Assembly (NCBI GenBank): GCA_041485125.1
Contig: JBGPIT010000315.1
Span: forward strand, 1-5,885
DNA from: JBGPIT01 sp041485125
GTDB taxonomy: Bacteria; Desulfobacterota; Binatia; UTPRO1
Direction: 5' to 3'
Length of the DNA stretch: 5,885 nt
Positions 5,146 through 5,885 of the stretch are shown here, one piece after another. Both the position numbers and the translations under genes were made by a program. Under the pieces are notes generated by a model, which was not told the DNA's origin, did no database searches, and worked only from the letters and a program-made list of their open reading frames with translations. Position 1 is the first letter of the stretch, and each line of letters starts with the position of its first letter.

Positions 5146-5885
5146 ATGCGCGATCGCGTACGTCTCGTGCTTGCTCTCGCCCTGCTCACCACCATTCGCC
5201 CCGCGACCGTTTGGGCGTGGGGCTGCGAAGGACATCGGACGGTGGCGCTGATTGCCGAGCGCCATCTCAACGATCACGCCCGCGCGCGGGCGACGGCGCT
5301 GCTCAAGCAGCAGCCGATCGATCCCGATCTTCCCCGCTTCTGCCACCCGAAGAGCGCCAGCCGGTTCGCTGACGCGTCGACGTGGGCCGACGACGTCCGC
5401 GAGCGCCGGCCGCAGACGGCGGGCTGGCACTTCCTCGACGTGCCGCGCGGCGCGCCCGAAGGGAACGCTTCGCAGTTCTGCCCCCAGAAAGGCTGTGTCA
5501 CGTCGGCGATCAAGAAGAATCTCGCGGTGCTCTCCTCGAACGCATCTGCCCAGCAGCGCGCCGACGCGCTCCGGTTCGTCATCCACCTCGTCGGCGATCT
5601 GCATCAGCCGCTCCATTGCGCGACCAACAACGATCGCGGCGGCAACTGCGTTCCGGTGACGTTCTTCGGAACGCGACCGACGCCGAACGAGGCGAAAACG
5701 AAGTTCGCGCCGAACCTGCACGGCGTCTGGGACACCTCGCTGATTCAGCGCGCGATGCCGAGCCCCAGCCTCGCCGCCTACGCGGCGGCCCTGGATCAGC
5801 GCTTCGCGCCGCGCGTGCACGACTGGGAACAAGCAGGCATCGCCCTCGACGACTGGGCAGCGGAGAGCCACCGGCTTGCCGAGGA
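5146..5885 (+). CDS. S1/P1 family zinc-dependent nuclease, secreted, C-terminus beyond window
   Basis: This family comprises trinuclear-zinc enzymes that hydrolyse single-stranded DNA and RNA and remove 3'-phosphate from nucleotides. The 246 residues present begin with a Sec signal peptide (1-24, ending VWA); cleavage there exposes Trp25, whose free amino group is a zinc ligand in this family. All nine expected ligands can be placed by spacing: Trp25, His30 (WGCEGH), Asp82 (WAD), His95 (WHFLD), His147, Asp151 and His157 in HLVGDLHQPLH, and His192 and Asp196 in NLHGVWD. DRGGN (163-167) is also typical. The four Cys at 66, 112, 117 and 158, plus Cys168, could form disulfides outside the cytoplasm. 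About 260-330 residues is usual, so only the C-terminal end is missing. ATG 5146 gives the signal peptide; the nearby ATG 5139 is in another frame. The preceding GAGAG (5131-5135) is a weak ribosome site. Likely role is extracytoplasmic nucleic acid scavenging. Confidence 0.93.
   Translation, partial: MRDRVRLVLALALLTTIRPATVWAWGCEGHRTVALIAERHLNDHARARATALLKQQPIDPDLPRFCHPKSASRFADASTWADDVRERRPQTAGWHFLDVPRGAPEGNASQFCPQKGCVTSAIKKNLAVLSSNASAQQRADALRFVIHLVGDLHQPLHCATNNDRGGNCVPVTFFGTRPTPNEAKTKFAPNLHGVWDTSLIQRAMPSPSLAAYAAALDQRFAPRVHDWEQAGIALDDWAAESHRLAE

Noticed and set aside
4849..5871. A 340-codon open frame on the minus strand opposite the ATPase end and the nuclease
   Set aside because: It runs against two well-supported genes and has no recognisable pattern.

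Overview
The window looks like chromosomal or metagenomic DNA from a GC-rich, probably Gram-negative bacterium. It has high G+C, GTG starts are common, a periplasmic-type substrate-binding domain carries a Sec signal peptide, and a secreted S1/P1-type nuclease is present. I cannot name the taxon from sequence alone. No tRNA, rRNA, CRISPR array or insertion sequence was seen.

Left part (1 to about 2676, all minus strand). This is a compact accessory or defence-type cluster. In transcription order it holds: a RelE/HigB-family toxin gene whose C-terminal end is broken; its XRE-type antitoxin with a strong ribosome binding site; a 194-residue protein of unknown function; a class II (N-terminally autoinhibited) Fic protein with an intact catalytic motif and a C-terminal winged helix; and the first third of a type I restriction-modification methyltransferase (HsdM) that runs off the left edge. 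The gaps are 2, 2, 25 and about 22 nt, so one transcript is likely. Two genes of this chain are frame-disrupted: the toxin by an apparent deletion of about 23 nt, and hsdM by one extra base.

Middle (2677-2786). This is a 110-bp divergent intergenic region. Candidate sigma70-like promoters point both ways, each placed so that the transcript would begin at or within a few bases of the GTG start codon.

Right part (2787-5885, plus strand). The base composition shifts to very GC-rich codons. A polar amino acid ABC importer is encoded in two genes: a single-chain substrate-binding protein/permease fusion, then its ATPase, overlapping by 4 nt. A 119-bp spacer with nested inverted repeats follows, then a secreted S1/P1 zinc nuclease that keeps all nine expected zinc ligands and runs off the right edge.

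The left cluster is the unusual half: toxin-antitoxin, unknown protein, Fic and HsdM in one chain, with frame lesions in the toxin and the methyltransferase. The right half reads as ordinary nutrient-acquisition genes, with a few curiosities (fusion architecture, a replaced EAA-loop glycine).
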